Shown: piece by piece, positions 48,501-61,487 of the stretch | Layout: each line of letters begins with the position of its first letter | Numbering within the stretch: position 1 is the stretch's first letter | Assembly (NCBI RefSeq): GCF_000002995.4 | Contig: NW_025062479.1 | Location: 16,426,721 to 16,490,720, forward strand | Reading direction: 5' to 3' | Length of the DNA stretch: 64,000 bases | Source of the DNA: Brugia malayi | Lineage: Eukaryota; Nematoda; Chromadorea; Rhabditida; Onchocercidae | Program-made: the position numbers and the translations under genes | Notes under the pieces: model-generated | Told to the model about the DNA's origin: nothing | Database searches by the model: none | The model's input: only the letters and a program-made list of their open reading frames with translations

Positions 48501-51500
48501 TGGCGTACATGTCACCAAACTGTCCCATGTGTAGCAAGCTGGGCTGACTGGACATCATGGAGTAGTTGCAGTGGTAAGTTCTCTCTCGTTAAAATACATC
48601 GTCAATAATATCATTCTTTCTTCTCTTGCAGAAAAGGAAAAATCAGGTGACATCACTAACTACTTTTAGCAACATGTGGAATGGGTGAGAAGACACGATC
48701 ACGTTACTGTTATCTTGGTGCGAATTACTGTACCGGCTCCGATCACGAGGTACAGTATATTTCATTAAATAGCTAATTTTTTTGTCCTACAAATACTACT
48801 CTTGACGAGGGCTTATTTTATTTCGTTTTTCAGCAATCTTTTTTTTTTTTTTTTTAAAGTTTACATTATATCGCTCGTAGTAATGTATAATATCGATCTG
48901 GATAAATAAATTTTAAAAGAGGTATAAGCTCCTGGTATTATACCATAGCTTATAGTACCATATCATACTATATGGTATTGTACTATGCTATGAATATACC
49001 ACATCGATTTCTGATATCTTATCATGTATAAAGATAATACACCTACTTACTATGATGTAAATTTACTTGATGATGTTTGCTTGAATTTAAATTTACATGA
49101 GCATCGTAACACGTTGCAAAGCAATCTTCCGTACTTGATAACGTTATCATTTAAAGGTAACACAATGTGAAACGGCACCATGCCCAGGATGGGGTCAGTG
49201 GGAGTCATGGTCATATTGTTCAGTAACATGCGGTACTGGTATCAAAAGGCGTACACGTATTTGCAATGGCGATAAATGCATTGGTTCGAAAGCAAATTAA
49301 TTTTTAATATGTACCACTCGGTAAAATGCCCATTTTTTGGCGGTTACACAATTTTATGCCGTCTAGATCCGTAGCAGGTTCTGGCAATCTTGAAAGAGTT
49401 CTATCATTTTAACCAACTGTTTTTTATTTATTTATACTTTTTAAAAGGTACAACATTTAAATGACCTTTTTTCTTTTGGGTTTTCAATCAAAACTTCTTG
49501 AAATTGGTTTTATCGCACTTTGATATTATCTCAGCTACCATAAGTGTTATGTATGAATGAAGGAATTGATTCGAACAACTTAGCTTACAGGAGACACTTA
49601 CCAAGAAAGTCACTGTTACCAAGAACAATGTGAGGGCTGGTCTGAATGGCAAGAATGGTCAGCTTGTTCGGTGTCATGCGGAGAAGGGGTCATCATTAGG
49701 GAACGTGTTTGCATGGGACGTAATTGCATCGGTGAAATTTCTTTTTAATTAATTCCAGATCATTTCATGTAGAACATACATAAGAATAAGCAAAAGTTAT
49801 CAAGTAGATTGCCTATTTAAAGAATGAATTCTTCAGAAAAATAAATTAATAAGAGTCTATTTTCAACGTAATATTCGCTTATCACATAGTTGAATTTTGA
49901 TATGTAAAATTTAAGTGTGATGGGTAGAAAAGAGAAATTTTTGAGGTGAAAGTAGTGAGCAGAATATATGCGTGGAAGAAGCGTGCTCAACGTGGCAAGA
50001 ATGGGGTGAATGGTCGACATGTTCAGCAAAGTGTAATTTCGGGATATCAACGCGAAGGCGTTTATGTCATGGGATTTTCTGTCCCGGTAACTTACTTACT
50101 TATATTATGGTAGTAAACTGAAAATCAGTAATTTTTTTCATGATGTCAATAAATCTTTTTGGTAAGTCAGTAAATTTTTTGGAGACGAGTAAACTGTATA
50201 CAAAAGGAATATCATTAGTTATGTTTAGTTAAAATTTTCAGTGACATCTTAAATAAATTAAGCTACTCAAATTTAAACTAACTTATCGATGAAGTTAAAT
50301 GCTTGATTAGGAAAGCGAATGGAAGTAATGCCATGTCATGCCGGTCGATGCGCAATGTGGTCAACATGGCAAGAATGGTCCGAGTGCTCGGTAACATGTG
50401 ATAGCGGAATACAACAGCGATATCGCAACTGCATCGGTGACAATTGTATGGGAAGTACTGAGGTTTATTTTATGATATCGTTTTTGATACCAGTTATGCC
50501 TAATTGATTCCATTAAAGGAATCTAACAATTCGGTAGTATTTTCTCAGTTTATCCATTCCCATAAAAAACTCTTTTACATAAAAAATAGTGATAAGGTTG
50601 TTAATGATAGGCATATAGACACGATAATTCTAGGATATGAAATATTGTGAAACTGGAATAAGTTGTCCACAATGGACAAAATGGACAGCATGGTCAAGAT
50701 GTAGCCACGATTGTGGAATTGGTGAACGAATACGATATCGAGAATGTTCCTCGGCGGGTGAACCAACTGATAGTTGTGAAGGTCAAAAATCGGTAAGATT
50801 TTGATTTTATTTCTTTTTTGAGTTATAGTTCATAATTTTGAAGTATTAATAATAAAAGACTATTTTATATTATCATTACAAATTCCGAAGCCTTGTGTTT
50901 TTATACTTTTAGATGTTGGATAAAGAATTGAAGTATTTGAAATTTTTCACTTTTAGGTATTAATTAGTGAATCAAGATGTTTGCAGCGATTGGTTATTAG
51001 ATAATGATTAATGTAGAAATTTTTTTTGTTCAAAACATTAATCTAACTATTCATTTACTAATAATTAAAAAAAATTTTTTAACTATCCTTATAAAGAAGA
51101 GACGAAATTTGGATTAAATTAAATTCTGTCGAATTCATGAGTACTTTTTTTTGCAACAAAAAAAATGATTGCATACGTGATGATAATTAATTATGCTTGC
51201 TAATTAATTATTACATGATAAAGACATGGAAATATCTTTTTCTTGTAACTAGCATTTTTATCCTTTTCACTTTTGTATCTTCTATTTTCTGATTTATTGT
51301 TGCTACAGCATACTCGAAATTTGTAGGAAACTGCGGTATGCCTGGAACGATTATGCTGTGAATGGACTGCTTGGACAAGTTGGACACCGTGTAGCCATAT
51401 GTGCGGTACCGGACGTAGTTCACGGACAAAAATGTGCTTAAGACTTGGCTATGGTAAGCATTCATCGTTCTTAAATGTTACAAGCGAAGCTATCAATCAA

Positions 51501-52573
51501 TGATCGCACAGAATACCTACTATGCCTACTGTAATCAAAATACTGTGACCGACTATATTATGTATCATTTTTGTATCTCCTTTTGCAGAACAGGATGATT
51601 CCAGCTGCACTGGTCAATGTTACGGTAATTCTCGTGAGGATAAGACTTGCAGTGAGCAAATATCTTGTGCAACACCTACCTATCCACCAATATGCGTTCG
51701 GGTAACCGGCTACACACCGGGTTTACCTAGTACTGCTGTTGCACCTAGTACAGATGGATCTTGTCCACCTGGTTATGTTCTTGCTCCTGGTGTCTCTGGT
51801 TATATTCCTACATCTATTACACCTGGTTATACTCCTACATCTATTACACCTGGTTATATTCCTGCATCTATTACATCAGGTTACACTCCTGGAATAAGTG
51901 CTTCTGGTTACGTTTCAGCACCTGAGACACCAGATTACACTGTTGTGCCAACTGCTGCCGGTTACGTTCCTTCACCAAGTGTTCCTGGTTACTTCCCTCC
52001 ACCTTCAACATCTGGTTACCCTGCTGCACCAGGAGTTTCTGGATATGTTTTTGTGCCTGGCACGCCAGATTACGTTGTTGCATCATATGCTCCTGGTTAC
52101 GTTACACTACCAAGTGCTCCTGGTTACGTTACACTACCAAGTGCTCCCGGTTACGTTCTTCCCCGAAGTGCTCCTGGTTACTTTCTTACACCTTCCGGTT
52201 ACGCTATGCCAGCCGGTATATTTATCGAAGTTAGATGTCATTGGGCTGAATGGTACCAATGGTCGGCATGCGAAAAAACATGTTATCATCACGTCAAACG
52301 TCGAACCAGGTAAATTTACTCCACATGTTCACGCTTCAGTTTTACATTTTATATATAATAGCTCTGTGTATGTAAAAGAAAAGCAATCTACATCATTGAT
52401 TTTGAAGTTTGAAGTTCTCGTGTTTTATGAGCTGAAAAGTAAAACTTTTGGTTTAAAAAAATTTTGTGATTTCGGATCATTTTAGGCATTGTATCGGCGA
52501 AGATGAATGCATGTGTAGTGGTGATGCACAGGAGGAGATAAATTGCTTATTGCCACCGGAATGCAGAATTTAA
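42534..52573 (+). CDS. Secreted PAN plus multi-thrombospondin type 1 repeat protein
   Basis: Twenty exons join in phase to 1120 residues: 42534-42615, 42892-43032, 44561-44679, 45483-45615, 46115-46191, 46494-46641, 46845-46916, 47121-47298, 47412-47526, 47939-48317, 48391-48573, 48670-48749, 49157-49283, 49591-49731, 49946-50086, 50311-50462, 50634-50792, 51328-51454, 51589-52309 and 52486-52573. A signal peptide (MLRILVLFFSLSSLLP) is followed by a PAN/apple-like domain with six Cys (ESLC, CRRNC, YPKC, HICY, VADC). About ten TSP1 repeats follow, with WxxWxxWxxC and CGxG cores (WSSWSEWSFCSATCGIG, WESWSYCSVTCGTG, WTAWTSWTPCSHMCGTG). The WxxW motifs are typical C-mannosylation sites. Two proline-rich tandem-repeat regions interrupt the repeats. 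An extracellular-matrix or surface adhesion role is likely. Exon 2 and the end of exon 10 are the least certain; exon 1 also fits exon 3 directly. The final exon adds a Cys-rich tail. AATAAA lies at 52905. Confidence 0.82.
42892..43085 (+). other. Possible alternative terminal exon giving a 92-residue secreted isoform
   Basis: The frame of exon 2 of the TSP1-repeat gene continues past its donor at 43032 to a stop at 43083-43085. Without that splice, the signal-peptide exon plus this one would encode a short secreted protein ending GFSYLLHNGTII, with three NxT sites. Which form is made cannot be told from sequence. Confidence 0.35.
44971..45010. repeat. Perfect 19-bp inverted repeat with 2-nt centre
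   Basis: Arms 44971-44989 and 44992-45010 are exact reverse complements (ATCAGTCAATAGATGAAGA and its complement) around TT. It lies in the intron between exons 3 and 4 of the TSP1-repeat gene. Confidence 0.93.
48031..48297 (+). repeat. Coding 27-bp minisatellite, about nine to ten copies
   Basis: In-frame copies encode the nine-residue unit VYGPQPQAP and variants (VYSQPQPQAP, VYGPQPQLP, SVYGLQPQAP) in exon 10 of the TSP1-repeat gene. Central copies are nearly identical at the DNA level, so copy number probably varies between individuals. Confidence 0.9.
51760..52205 (+). repeat. Coding tandem repeat of GY-x-P-rich units
   Basis: Exon 19 of the TSP1-repeat gene encodes about 16 units of 12 residues on the pattern PGY-hydrophobic-x-P, for example PGYVTLPSA, SGYIPTSIT and PGYFPPPST. 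Two adjacent PGYVTLPSA units are identical in DNA. The region links the ninth and tenth TSP1 repeats. Confidence 0.88.
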
Positions 52574-54179
52574 AAGTGCAAAATTTTTTTAAAGTTATGC
52601 GGCAACTATCAGTCTTGTTTTATTCTAGTTATTTTGTTTCCAAGACATTGTAATTTTATACTTTTTTATCATAATTTAATTCATCAGTCCAACTAACGAA
52701 GCATTTTCCATTATTTCAATTATGCTTCCTCACTTTTACATTTCACACAAATTTACCGATGGATAAATTTTTCAAATAGTTGAAATTCAAAGATGATTTA
52801 AAATTTTCGTCCTGAATAAACCATTTTATGCATAACATTTTGCAAGACGATATAAATTATTTGTAGTTTTTCGTTGTAGAAATAAATTTTCGAATAGTGT
52901 TTTCAATAAAATTGCTCTAAAAAAAATGTAATTTGTCCTATTTTAAACTGCCAGCCAACTTTTTTTTCCACTGCCATATCTTTTCATTTCATTGCCGTAT
53001 GTTTAAGTTGTAAAAAGATCAAGAAATTTTGCTTCATTATTCTTTGCTTTTCCCTTTTATAAATTTACTGCCATTATGTTTAGTAATAAAACCTTTTGAT
53101 GAAAATTTGGTTAGTTACAATATGAGTAATATAAAAATTCGAATGAAACTTTGATCTTGATTTACACTTACAGAATCATTAATTGTTATTTACAATAATC
53201 TCTATATTAATTCGTTTTATCTTTTCTACCTTTAGTATTCCAATTCAACAGAAGAATAGAACCAATATCTCTGAAATTATTATAGGAAAAAGATGGGTTA
53301 TTTTGACAAAACATTTCCACAAAATTAATGCGCTAGAGATTAATTCAAAGAAGTTACATTACAGAAATTAGAACTGAATTAAAAATTTGACATTCTGTAA
53401 TACAAGTTAAGTACGAATCGTATACACTAATTAGAAGGTTTTCTTAAACAATAAAATTTTGAATTTCATAGATTTATATTTATAAAGTAAGCTTAACTTG
53501 TTGTCATATTTAATAAAGATAGACATTTCAAGAATTAATAATGAAATAGCCAGTATCGTTTGATAACATGTTTTGTCACAAAATATTTCGTGTTTTATGA
53601 TTATGCATCACCGAGTGGATATCTTACTTCTTTCAAAAACTTTTCTTAAGCCTACTTAGAAATGAAAATTGCAGCCTACGAAATTATGACGGTTGGTTAA
53701 ATTGATAGAAATATGATAGTTTTCAACACATATTATTGTTATGATCAAAATGGCATTATTGCAAAGATTGTGATTACTTTCATATTAATTACAATTTAAC
53801 TGTATAGCTTGTAGCTTCAATTTTTCTTTTTTTTCTTTTTTTTTTTTTTTTACTCACAAGATTTCCATAATTTGAATTTTGATTTTAAAAAAGAAATTCG
53901 CAATTGTGATAGATTAGCTTCGAAAGAAGATTTTCGAAGTGATCTAACGAAACCTACAACAGACACATTGGCAGCTGAAAAAATCAATGTGGGATATACC
54001 TAAGTTATGTGGAATGTACCAAAGAAGTTATGTTTTTTATGATTTCTTAATAAGTTTTTTTTTTTTTTTCTTTCATGCGAGAAGTTCCGCATGTGTTGTC
54101 AAAGATGACAGCAACGTTATGGATGGTACATTTCCAATTTAAAGAACTAATCGTAGTTAAAATGTTTAAGCTAAGAAAT
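52574..54179. other. Intergenic stretch
   Basis: Holds the 3' untranslated region of the TSP1-repeat gene (AATAAA at 52881 and 52905), then AT-rich sequence with T runs near 53830 and 54057. No gene seen. Confidence 0.5.
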
Positions 54180-55560
54180 TGTTCCAGATGGTTCTTGTGT
54201 CTCTTTTTTATGGCTACCTATTGCAATGGCCCGTAGCGAGTTAGCCAGAAAGTGAAGTTTTAGGGAGGCAATAATCTCCCATCCTCAAGACATGACCTGC
54301 ACAACATAGTCATAGCATGGCTTTAATTTGGTGACACTTGCTTATTTGAGGAATATCTGAAAACAAAATTAAAGTGGTCTTTCAAAAATGCATAACAAAT
54401 ATAACGTTAATGAAATTGTTTACAGAGTAAAACTGAGGTATTTATGATTCAGATTCACATAGAATAAACAATAGCTCTGTAAACATTCTTAGGTTTTTCT
54501 TTACTGTTCCATATTTTTTATGAAGTTTTTCGAGTGTTCTGTGTCCTTTGCTACTCTTCAGTCTTTCTGCTGGTCTTCGCATCCTTTGGTATTCAAGATG
54601 TAAGCCTAGATGAAATTTCAGAAAGGTGGTAATCTACCTGTGAAAGGGTTATTACACAACTTTAGTTTTCTTCAAACTGATGTTCAATCCAAAAAGAAGG
54701 CAATGAGGGGTGATCATCTGAAAAAAGCAATTCTCGGACAAGTGATGAGAGTTTGGCTAAGATTGATTGAATAACAGATTACCGTTGGTACAATATCGAA
54801 TGTAAATACTTTCTTCTTCACTGAGGTTTGCCTTTACTCCTTTATGTTGAATAATGAATAATGTGAATAAATGCCGTTGATTGTCGGGAATGAATTTTCA
54901 TATCTAACCTAACCACGATGATCCTCATTCAACAGCGTAATTATTCTGGATGTCAAGTACTTGATAAGCCAATAAATGTCACATGGAGTCCTTTGTTTTG
55001 CTGCTTACACTTTTCTCGTATTTGTCTAAGAACTTCCATCAGTACTATAAAAACTACGTTTGCTGTAAAGTAGAACTGTTTCCTTTGTTTTCAAGCAAGA
55101 ATTTTGTTGAATGCAAAATGATACCTTGGTAATTTCTCTTTTTCTCTACACAAAGTAACGTATTTTGGTTGCGAACGTATTTTGACATAGTCCAGGTCCT
55201 TTTCATCTGTTGAAAGATAATGGTTGTGATAGTGAGTTGCTCTTCTAACATAAGCAGACATTGCTACGTTTGCCTAGTACTCCTTTTCAGGTTTCTGAAT
55301 TCTTTTCTACGCTGGCATTGACTCAGAATTATGACGTTGGTATCACCTACAGGAACTTCCGAGGGAAGTGGTCGGTGTAAAATTTGGTTTTTTCTGCTGG
55401 ATTAGCTTGAAAAAGGACTATGCAATGGAAGGCGTAGGTAGATAATGCAATCGAATAACCTGCTGGTAAGATAACAAGTTTGCAGGCGATTAATACCAGG
55501 CCAATTTCTGAATGGAAATATTCGGTTTTCAGTTTAGCTGACCGGAAGTATGTGTAAGCT
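54180..55560 (-). mobile_element. Decayed LINE-type retrotransposon (reverse transcriptase fragments)
   Basis: The minus strand has interrupted fragments of a non-LTR reverse transcriptase. Around 55060-54980 a frame reads VLRQIREKCKQQNKGLHVTF, like the LRQLQEKCREQxxxLYxxFVDLxKAFD block of such enzymes, and is cut by a stop soon after. Around 54297-54190 another reads GHVLRMGDYCLPK, then LATGHCNR and KR-D with three stops, matching the C-terminal GHVxRMxDxRLPKxxLxGEL-G-R-GG-KKR signature. Order and spacing are as expected for one element. Stops and frame changes show it is dead. The outer limits are estimates; family (CR1/Jockey-like or other) is not resolved. Confidence 0.6.
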
Positions 55561-58500
55561 GCACCATTTTCTTTAAGATTGCCTTATTCATGTAGGCGAA
55601 GTAGACGAATTTCACTAATGGCGTTGTTGAGTTGTGACAATTCGCAGGCAGTTAAAGAAGACAACGAGCATGCTTCTGATGGAAAAATCAATTTGAATGT
55701 GCTTTTGGAGACAGGTGTTTGCCTTTTTTTTTTTTATTTACCTGTATGTTCACTATGTTATTGTATTTTCACGCCACTCTTCCTGATCCATTCTTTTTAA
55801 CTAGTTCGAGAATTCCTTCTTTTCTAGCGGTGAACTCTAAATCGAATACGCTTCTTATGATCCTTTGTTGTAATTCTATGATCATTCAACCAGCGTTGTA
55901 CCTTGATCCTTGCTTGAACTTCAGCCTGTTGTTTTACGATTGGTTAATCCTACTTGTTTACATGTGCATCGAAGCGTATCTGTAGCACATATTTATTCTT
56001 CTGATTTATTGACCTCTTTAAAACTATTTATCCAAATTCGCAAAACACGCATCATTACAGATGAGCTTCAAATTTTTTTTTTTTTTTTGAAACGATTGCT
56101 ACATCGAACTGTGGATTTATTGAACTATATTTAATGGATGGTGGCATCATTGTTAATACGGAAATCAATATCAAACTGGAATTCGGAAGCAAAGATTGAC
56201 AAGTCAGTTAATTATCGAGGAAGAAAATAATAACGAAAGTCATAAAAAATCATAAAACACCAAATCTCAGTCGATTGGTACAAAGCACCATTACAGCATC
56301 ACCCGCACTGATCGCCATTAAGATAAAAATTGAATGAATTCAATCTATCTTCTGGCCGTCATATTTTAAAGCCTTCGATCGAAGAGAAATTTCGAATACT
56401 TCGTGTGAAATAATTTGAGTCTTCTCACCAAGAACAGAGAAACAAGAAATAACTATCAAATGAAATTCTATTCGCTTTATTCTCGAAATCTTAATTTTTT
56501 TCTCTAGTGAATGTTCAAAATAATTTTATAGCATACATACATCTTCATATGATATTCAGAAATAGTTTAAATGGCTGAAATAAGAAAATGATATTCAGAA
56601 ATGGTTGAAATAAGAAAATAAGTATTTGGATAAAGGTAATAATCATAAATTTAGCTTCGAAGATTATAAATAAAATAACAAGTCATCATCTTACGATATT
56701 TTTGGAATTAATTCAGTCTAGTGAAGATGCTTATTTGTAATAGTTTAAAATGTTCTAAATATATTACACTAAGGTAAATAGTGAGATTTCCAATTGTAAA
56801 TTGTAGAAAATACATTATAGTAAAATATTATATAAATAAATTATTATATAAAGTGCATTATGTAAAGTAAGTGCAAGTCAGTATTAAGCATTCAGTATTG
56901 ATTAGCATTATGATTACGGATGAACAATTATTAATTTAAAGGTGTAACTATTTCTATGATAAATTATTACTACCAACATTAAAATTTTCATTTTTTCGAC
57001 TTACAACAACTGTGCACTTCCTAATGACTTCTAAATTCTAATCTGGATATTCTTAGAGTTTATTTTATAAAGAATAAATGTTCCTTTAGTTATCGTCTGT
57101 TTTCAACCTACGTAAAAAAGATTTCATTAATTTATTCTAAGTATGCATGGAATCGGAACTACCGTTATCATTATTTTGTTATAGCTATCAACTACCGTTA
57201 TCACATCAAGACGAGTAGTTATAAATATAACTACACATATGTATGTTTTATATGAAAGCATGTGTGAAACTATTATAATGCGATATATTTTCGAACTGAG
57301 TATTGTAGCTACAGTACGATGAAGATGCAGTTAGGAAGACATTTATGAAAATGTGATGAATTAGTAACGATAGGATGAACAAAATGAGTATGTATTCATG
57401 ACCTTATGAACCCATAATTATTGAGCAACAAATCTTATTCCATCACTTTTGATATTTTGAATCTTTCGTTATGAATTATTTCAGGTTAATCATATCTTAA
57501 CATTATGCTAATAGATTCATTGCATCTTATTTCTTAACATATAATATGAAATTAACAATAATTTAGGCACCTAAATGTTTAGTATTCAAATACATTGTAT
57601 GAAATATTTTTTATCTATTTTTTTAAATTAAGAAAAAGAGGGATGATATCAAAAGATCATGAAATCTGGAAATGATCCATGAGAGTTTGTCAGTTAGGTA
57701 ATAAAAACTATCACCATAAATTTGATTACATTGTCAGGCAATTTTAAATTATCAGTACGGCAGAAGGAATGACCAAATGTAAACTGATTAAATAGTTATC
57801 AAATACAATTTACAAAAATTTTCATTAAAGCTAGTAGTTATTTTTAATTGCTGTCTGATTATTGTGATAGACAGAAAAAACTTTTGTTAACTCATTTGAC
57901 TGATATGTTGATAAGGTTAAATAATATCATAGCATTTATCAACCATCAAACATCTATCCATTTCAACAACAGAACACATATACAGTTTTTGTACAAGGCA
58001 ACATATACTATGTTATCACTTATCTTTAAAAATGATAACATTAAAGGAAAATTACAAATAATATTTACAAAAGAAAAAGAATAACAACACACATTAAAAA
58101 CGAGTCGAAGAGAGAGGAAATGGTAACTTGTTGAGAAAATACCAACATCCTTCATCTTATTTTACTTTTTTTTCGTTTAATTACTGTAAATATGTACCGG
58201 ACGTTTGTGCCTTTTGATCAGTTTCCTTTTTTTAAAAAAAAGTTTCATCATTTACTAAGCAAGGAATGATTGAAAGCTATGGAACTCAGTTTGGAACAAC
58301 TCATACTTAATGAACTATAAATAACTGATGATATTATTTATTCAAGTTAAATAAATGAGAAAATCCATTTAAATTGATAATCTATTAATATTTGGATGCA
58401 CTTCATTTTATAACTAATTCAATTGATCAATTGATCTATTTCAGAATAATAGGCTTATTTTATTAATTAACCCATACAATAAAATAGAAAGAAATTAGCT

Positions 58501-59135
58501 ATTTTACTAATAGCTATCATATTGCATGATATTTAGTAAAATGAGTTAAACTTTTTTCTGTTAGAATCTGTAGAGCAAGATATTATAGTAAAATATGGAT
58601 TGAGGTCTGATACTTCATTATCAAACAATGAACAATGAAAGATCATTAAAGTAATTTGCAATCAATGCGGAAAGGATCGAAAAGCTTCATTAAATTTATG
58701 CAAAAAATCACTACTCATTGCCATATAACGTAATTGAAAATTCTTTCTCAAATCAGGCCTAAAAAAATGTAATAATTTGAATGAGAAAATATTGTATAAG
58801 ATTTGATGGTTAATTCGACATTTCTTAATTGTTGGTCTTATAGATTTATGTTACAATAAACATTAAAATTTTTGATTTCATCCAAATAATTTAACATATG
58901 AGCAATTCTATTTTCTTTTTTTCGTTTTATCCAAAATTATATATTATGAATGTAACTTGGTGACAGGAAGTTTCGTTTTGTAAATTTATTGATTACATTA
59001 TTGGGAAAAAATTGTATTTTAGCATTTTTCTTCACTTTATTGGAAAAAAATTCTAATTTATTATTTTTCTTAACTTTATTCCTTGAAGATTAAATATTGC
59101 ACTCCAATGTTTTAATCCAAACAAAGAAAACTACT
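55561..59135. other. Intergenic stretch
   Basis: Frames at 55579-56134 (+) overlap in different phases and may belong to the degenerate element next door. A local duplication (GATATTCAGAAAT with flanks) lies at 56548-56615. The rest, to 59135, is AT-rich with no recognised exon. Confidence 0.45.
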
Positions 59136-61013
59136 TTATAGAAGCACAAAGAAAAAATTCTTCCTTAATTCCGAAATGACCGTTGCAAAATGATAGTACC
59201 ATTCAAAATTTTTCAAAGCTAGCCTTTCTAGGAAAATGGTTTTTTCCTCAGTTTCCGGTGTAATTTCTGCTGGTGTTTCAATCAGTTCTATCATTGTATC
59301 AGCACTTGGCCTTGGCATTACTTCACTATATGGAAATACCTAAAATGAAAAAGTAAGAATTTGGACAAATAGGATTATGGTCATAGTTTCGGGGAAATCT
59401 TAAAGAAAGTTGTTAAGATTAAAAAACGTTTCAATACCTTAAGAAATATTAATAAATCAATTTTGAATTTTATAAGAGATGCGACGAAATGATATTACAA
59501 TTGAAAATTAGGATAAACAAGAGAAAAAACGAACATTGATTCCACTATCAGGATTACTTTTTATCGAAAGCCTTAGTTGGGTATTATTCCAGGATGACAA
59601 TCCTGTTGGGATCCATTCTTCGATTGTTTCAACTACCTGAATTGCCGATTGCTCTTTTGATATCAACGTTTCTGAGCCTTGAAATAAATTTTAAATTCAA
59701 TTCTCCACACTATTTTACATAAATTTCACTATAAATTCACATTTATTACTTATCGAATCGATATTGCGGAAATTATTTCACTATATATGGTAACATTTAT
59801 ATAGCTCTTATATGAGTGAAAAAATGACTGATCCGAAATAATTCTACTCATCTCTTTAGTGAACGATAAATTATTCATTGCATCATATCACGTGAAGCAA
59901 TCTTGAAATGTTTTGAGAGAATTAAAAAATGGAACAAAAAACAATTTTTAAATATTGTAAAATGAAACATATAGAAAGATAAAAATAAAATATTAGTTTT
60001 AACATAAATCATAATTTTCAACATTCTTTGTAATGTGACGTTAATTTAATCTATTTTGATTTATATTCATAAAAATGAATAAATAAAGGAAAAAACACAA
60101 AACAACAAATAAAGGATAAAGAAAATCAAAACATTTACAAATGTATAGCCAACAAGAATTGAAATAGGTATGATATTAAAGCGAGTGATTAAATATGCAT
60201 ATTCGTTTGTTCTTGTCGGTTATCCAACAATTATTATCAATAATTTATATGAACCTATCGCAGTAGTAATTCGTAATTAGACTGATTAATTTGCAAAAGT
60301 AATAGGAAGGAATAACCGGAACAGCAGTCTTCATGATCCGAATCGATAACACTAATACATTTGGGTGCAGTATGTATAACTGAAGTTGTTGGTATGCTAC
60401 CATTATTTTTCTGTGCCATCATGGTTTTATAATATGTTGTTTCCATACTATATTGGATAGCCTGAAATTTAAAAAAAAATTAAAAAAATTATGCTATATA
60501 AAATATAATTAGAATACTTTTAAGTGATTTAAAATTCTGGTTTTCATATAGTTCTATATATATGATAATCACTTTTTGTAGGTTATCATGTTATCATTAC
60601 ATTATCATTGCATGCTATTAATCATAAAAAGTAAATGATGCATGTGAATTTGTATAAAGAATGCACAAAATTACTTGAATAAGATATGGAATACCGCGAA
60701 TATTTCTCATAATCATTTCAGCTTTATCACGATCTAATATTTCTGAATTATTGCATTTGCTGAATCGTCGTTCTCGACCAAACAATCGTTTCAAACATTT
60801 TGGCCATGTCATTAATAATTTAGGTCGTATTGTCCATATAATCATTGAAGTGATCAAACCGGTAAGACCAAGAATTAAGAAAGTAATTGTTGAATGATTC
60901 AAGCCATATCCAATAGCCAGTAAAATTAATCCAAACAGTGATGTTATAAAACTTATTATTGACAATAACAATGGTATCAGCATTTTCTTCAAATCTTGAA
61001 TCATAATAACCAT
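59136..61013 (-). CDS. Unrecognised membrane protein with two N-terminal helices
   Basis: Four exons join in phase to 276 residues: 60675-61013, 60317-60461, 59535-59677 and 59136-59339. The N-terminus has two adjacent hydrophobic helices, roughly residues 11-33 (MLIPLLLSIISFITSLFGLI) and 38-60 (STITFLILGLTGLITSMIIW), then a basic stretch (RPKLL, KRLFGRERRF) and a polar tail of about 190 residues rich in Thr, Glu and Ser with a Cys pair (DHEDCC). The short N-terminus and basic loop suggest that both ends face the cytoplasm. I recognise no family; nematode genomes carry many such small proteins. The start was chosen at the first ATG in frame after a TTTTCAG acceptor at 61048, though a second ATG lies three codons on. 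Confidence 0.6.
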
Positions 61014-61415
61014 GAAGCATTGGAAATGATTGCTATCCAAAACATCACTGAAAACTTTAATTTTTTATGAAGCTTAACTAACTAGCAAAATAGATTAACC
61101 ATTGCTTAAGCTATGGAATACATCTGTTTCTGACAGTGCAATTAAAAATCCAATTGCGTATTCCACATTTCTTCTCAACTTACCTTTCTTCTCCTTCCAT
61201 TTAGTTTCAGATGTAATTTTGATTTGCTTTTATGAAATATATTGTTAAGAATATGGAAATAAAAAATGATAGATGATACAATTCGAAATAAATCGTGTAA
61301 AATTAACATATGTTCATTTGTGGATTTTTTTCAAAACTCTACTTTGAATTAATTATTTTCTAACTTTTAAGTACAATTTTTGCAAGTCATTTTCTTTACA
61401 ATTAACTATTTTTCT

Positions 61416-61487
61416 TTTGCTTTAAAATTTACACTAATAAAAATATGACTCTTTGCTTTAAAATTTACACTAATAAAAATATGACTC
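61416..61487 (+). repeat. Two perfect 36-bp tandem copies
   Basis: Bases 61416-61451 and 61452-61487 are identical and begin TTTGCTTTAAAATTTACACT. Confidence 0.92.

Noticed and set aside
51898..52485. 195-codon plus-strand frame in exon 19
   Set aside because: It is the shifted frame of the PGYxxxP repeat; the correct frame joins exons 18 and 20 and ends in a TSP1 core.
55579..56134. Three overlapping plus-strand frames as a gene
   Set aside because: They are in different phases, lack a conserved domain and adjoin the LINE relic; no consistent exon model was found.
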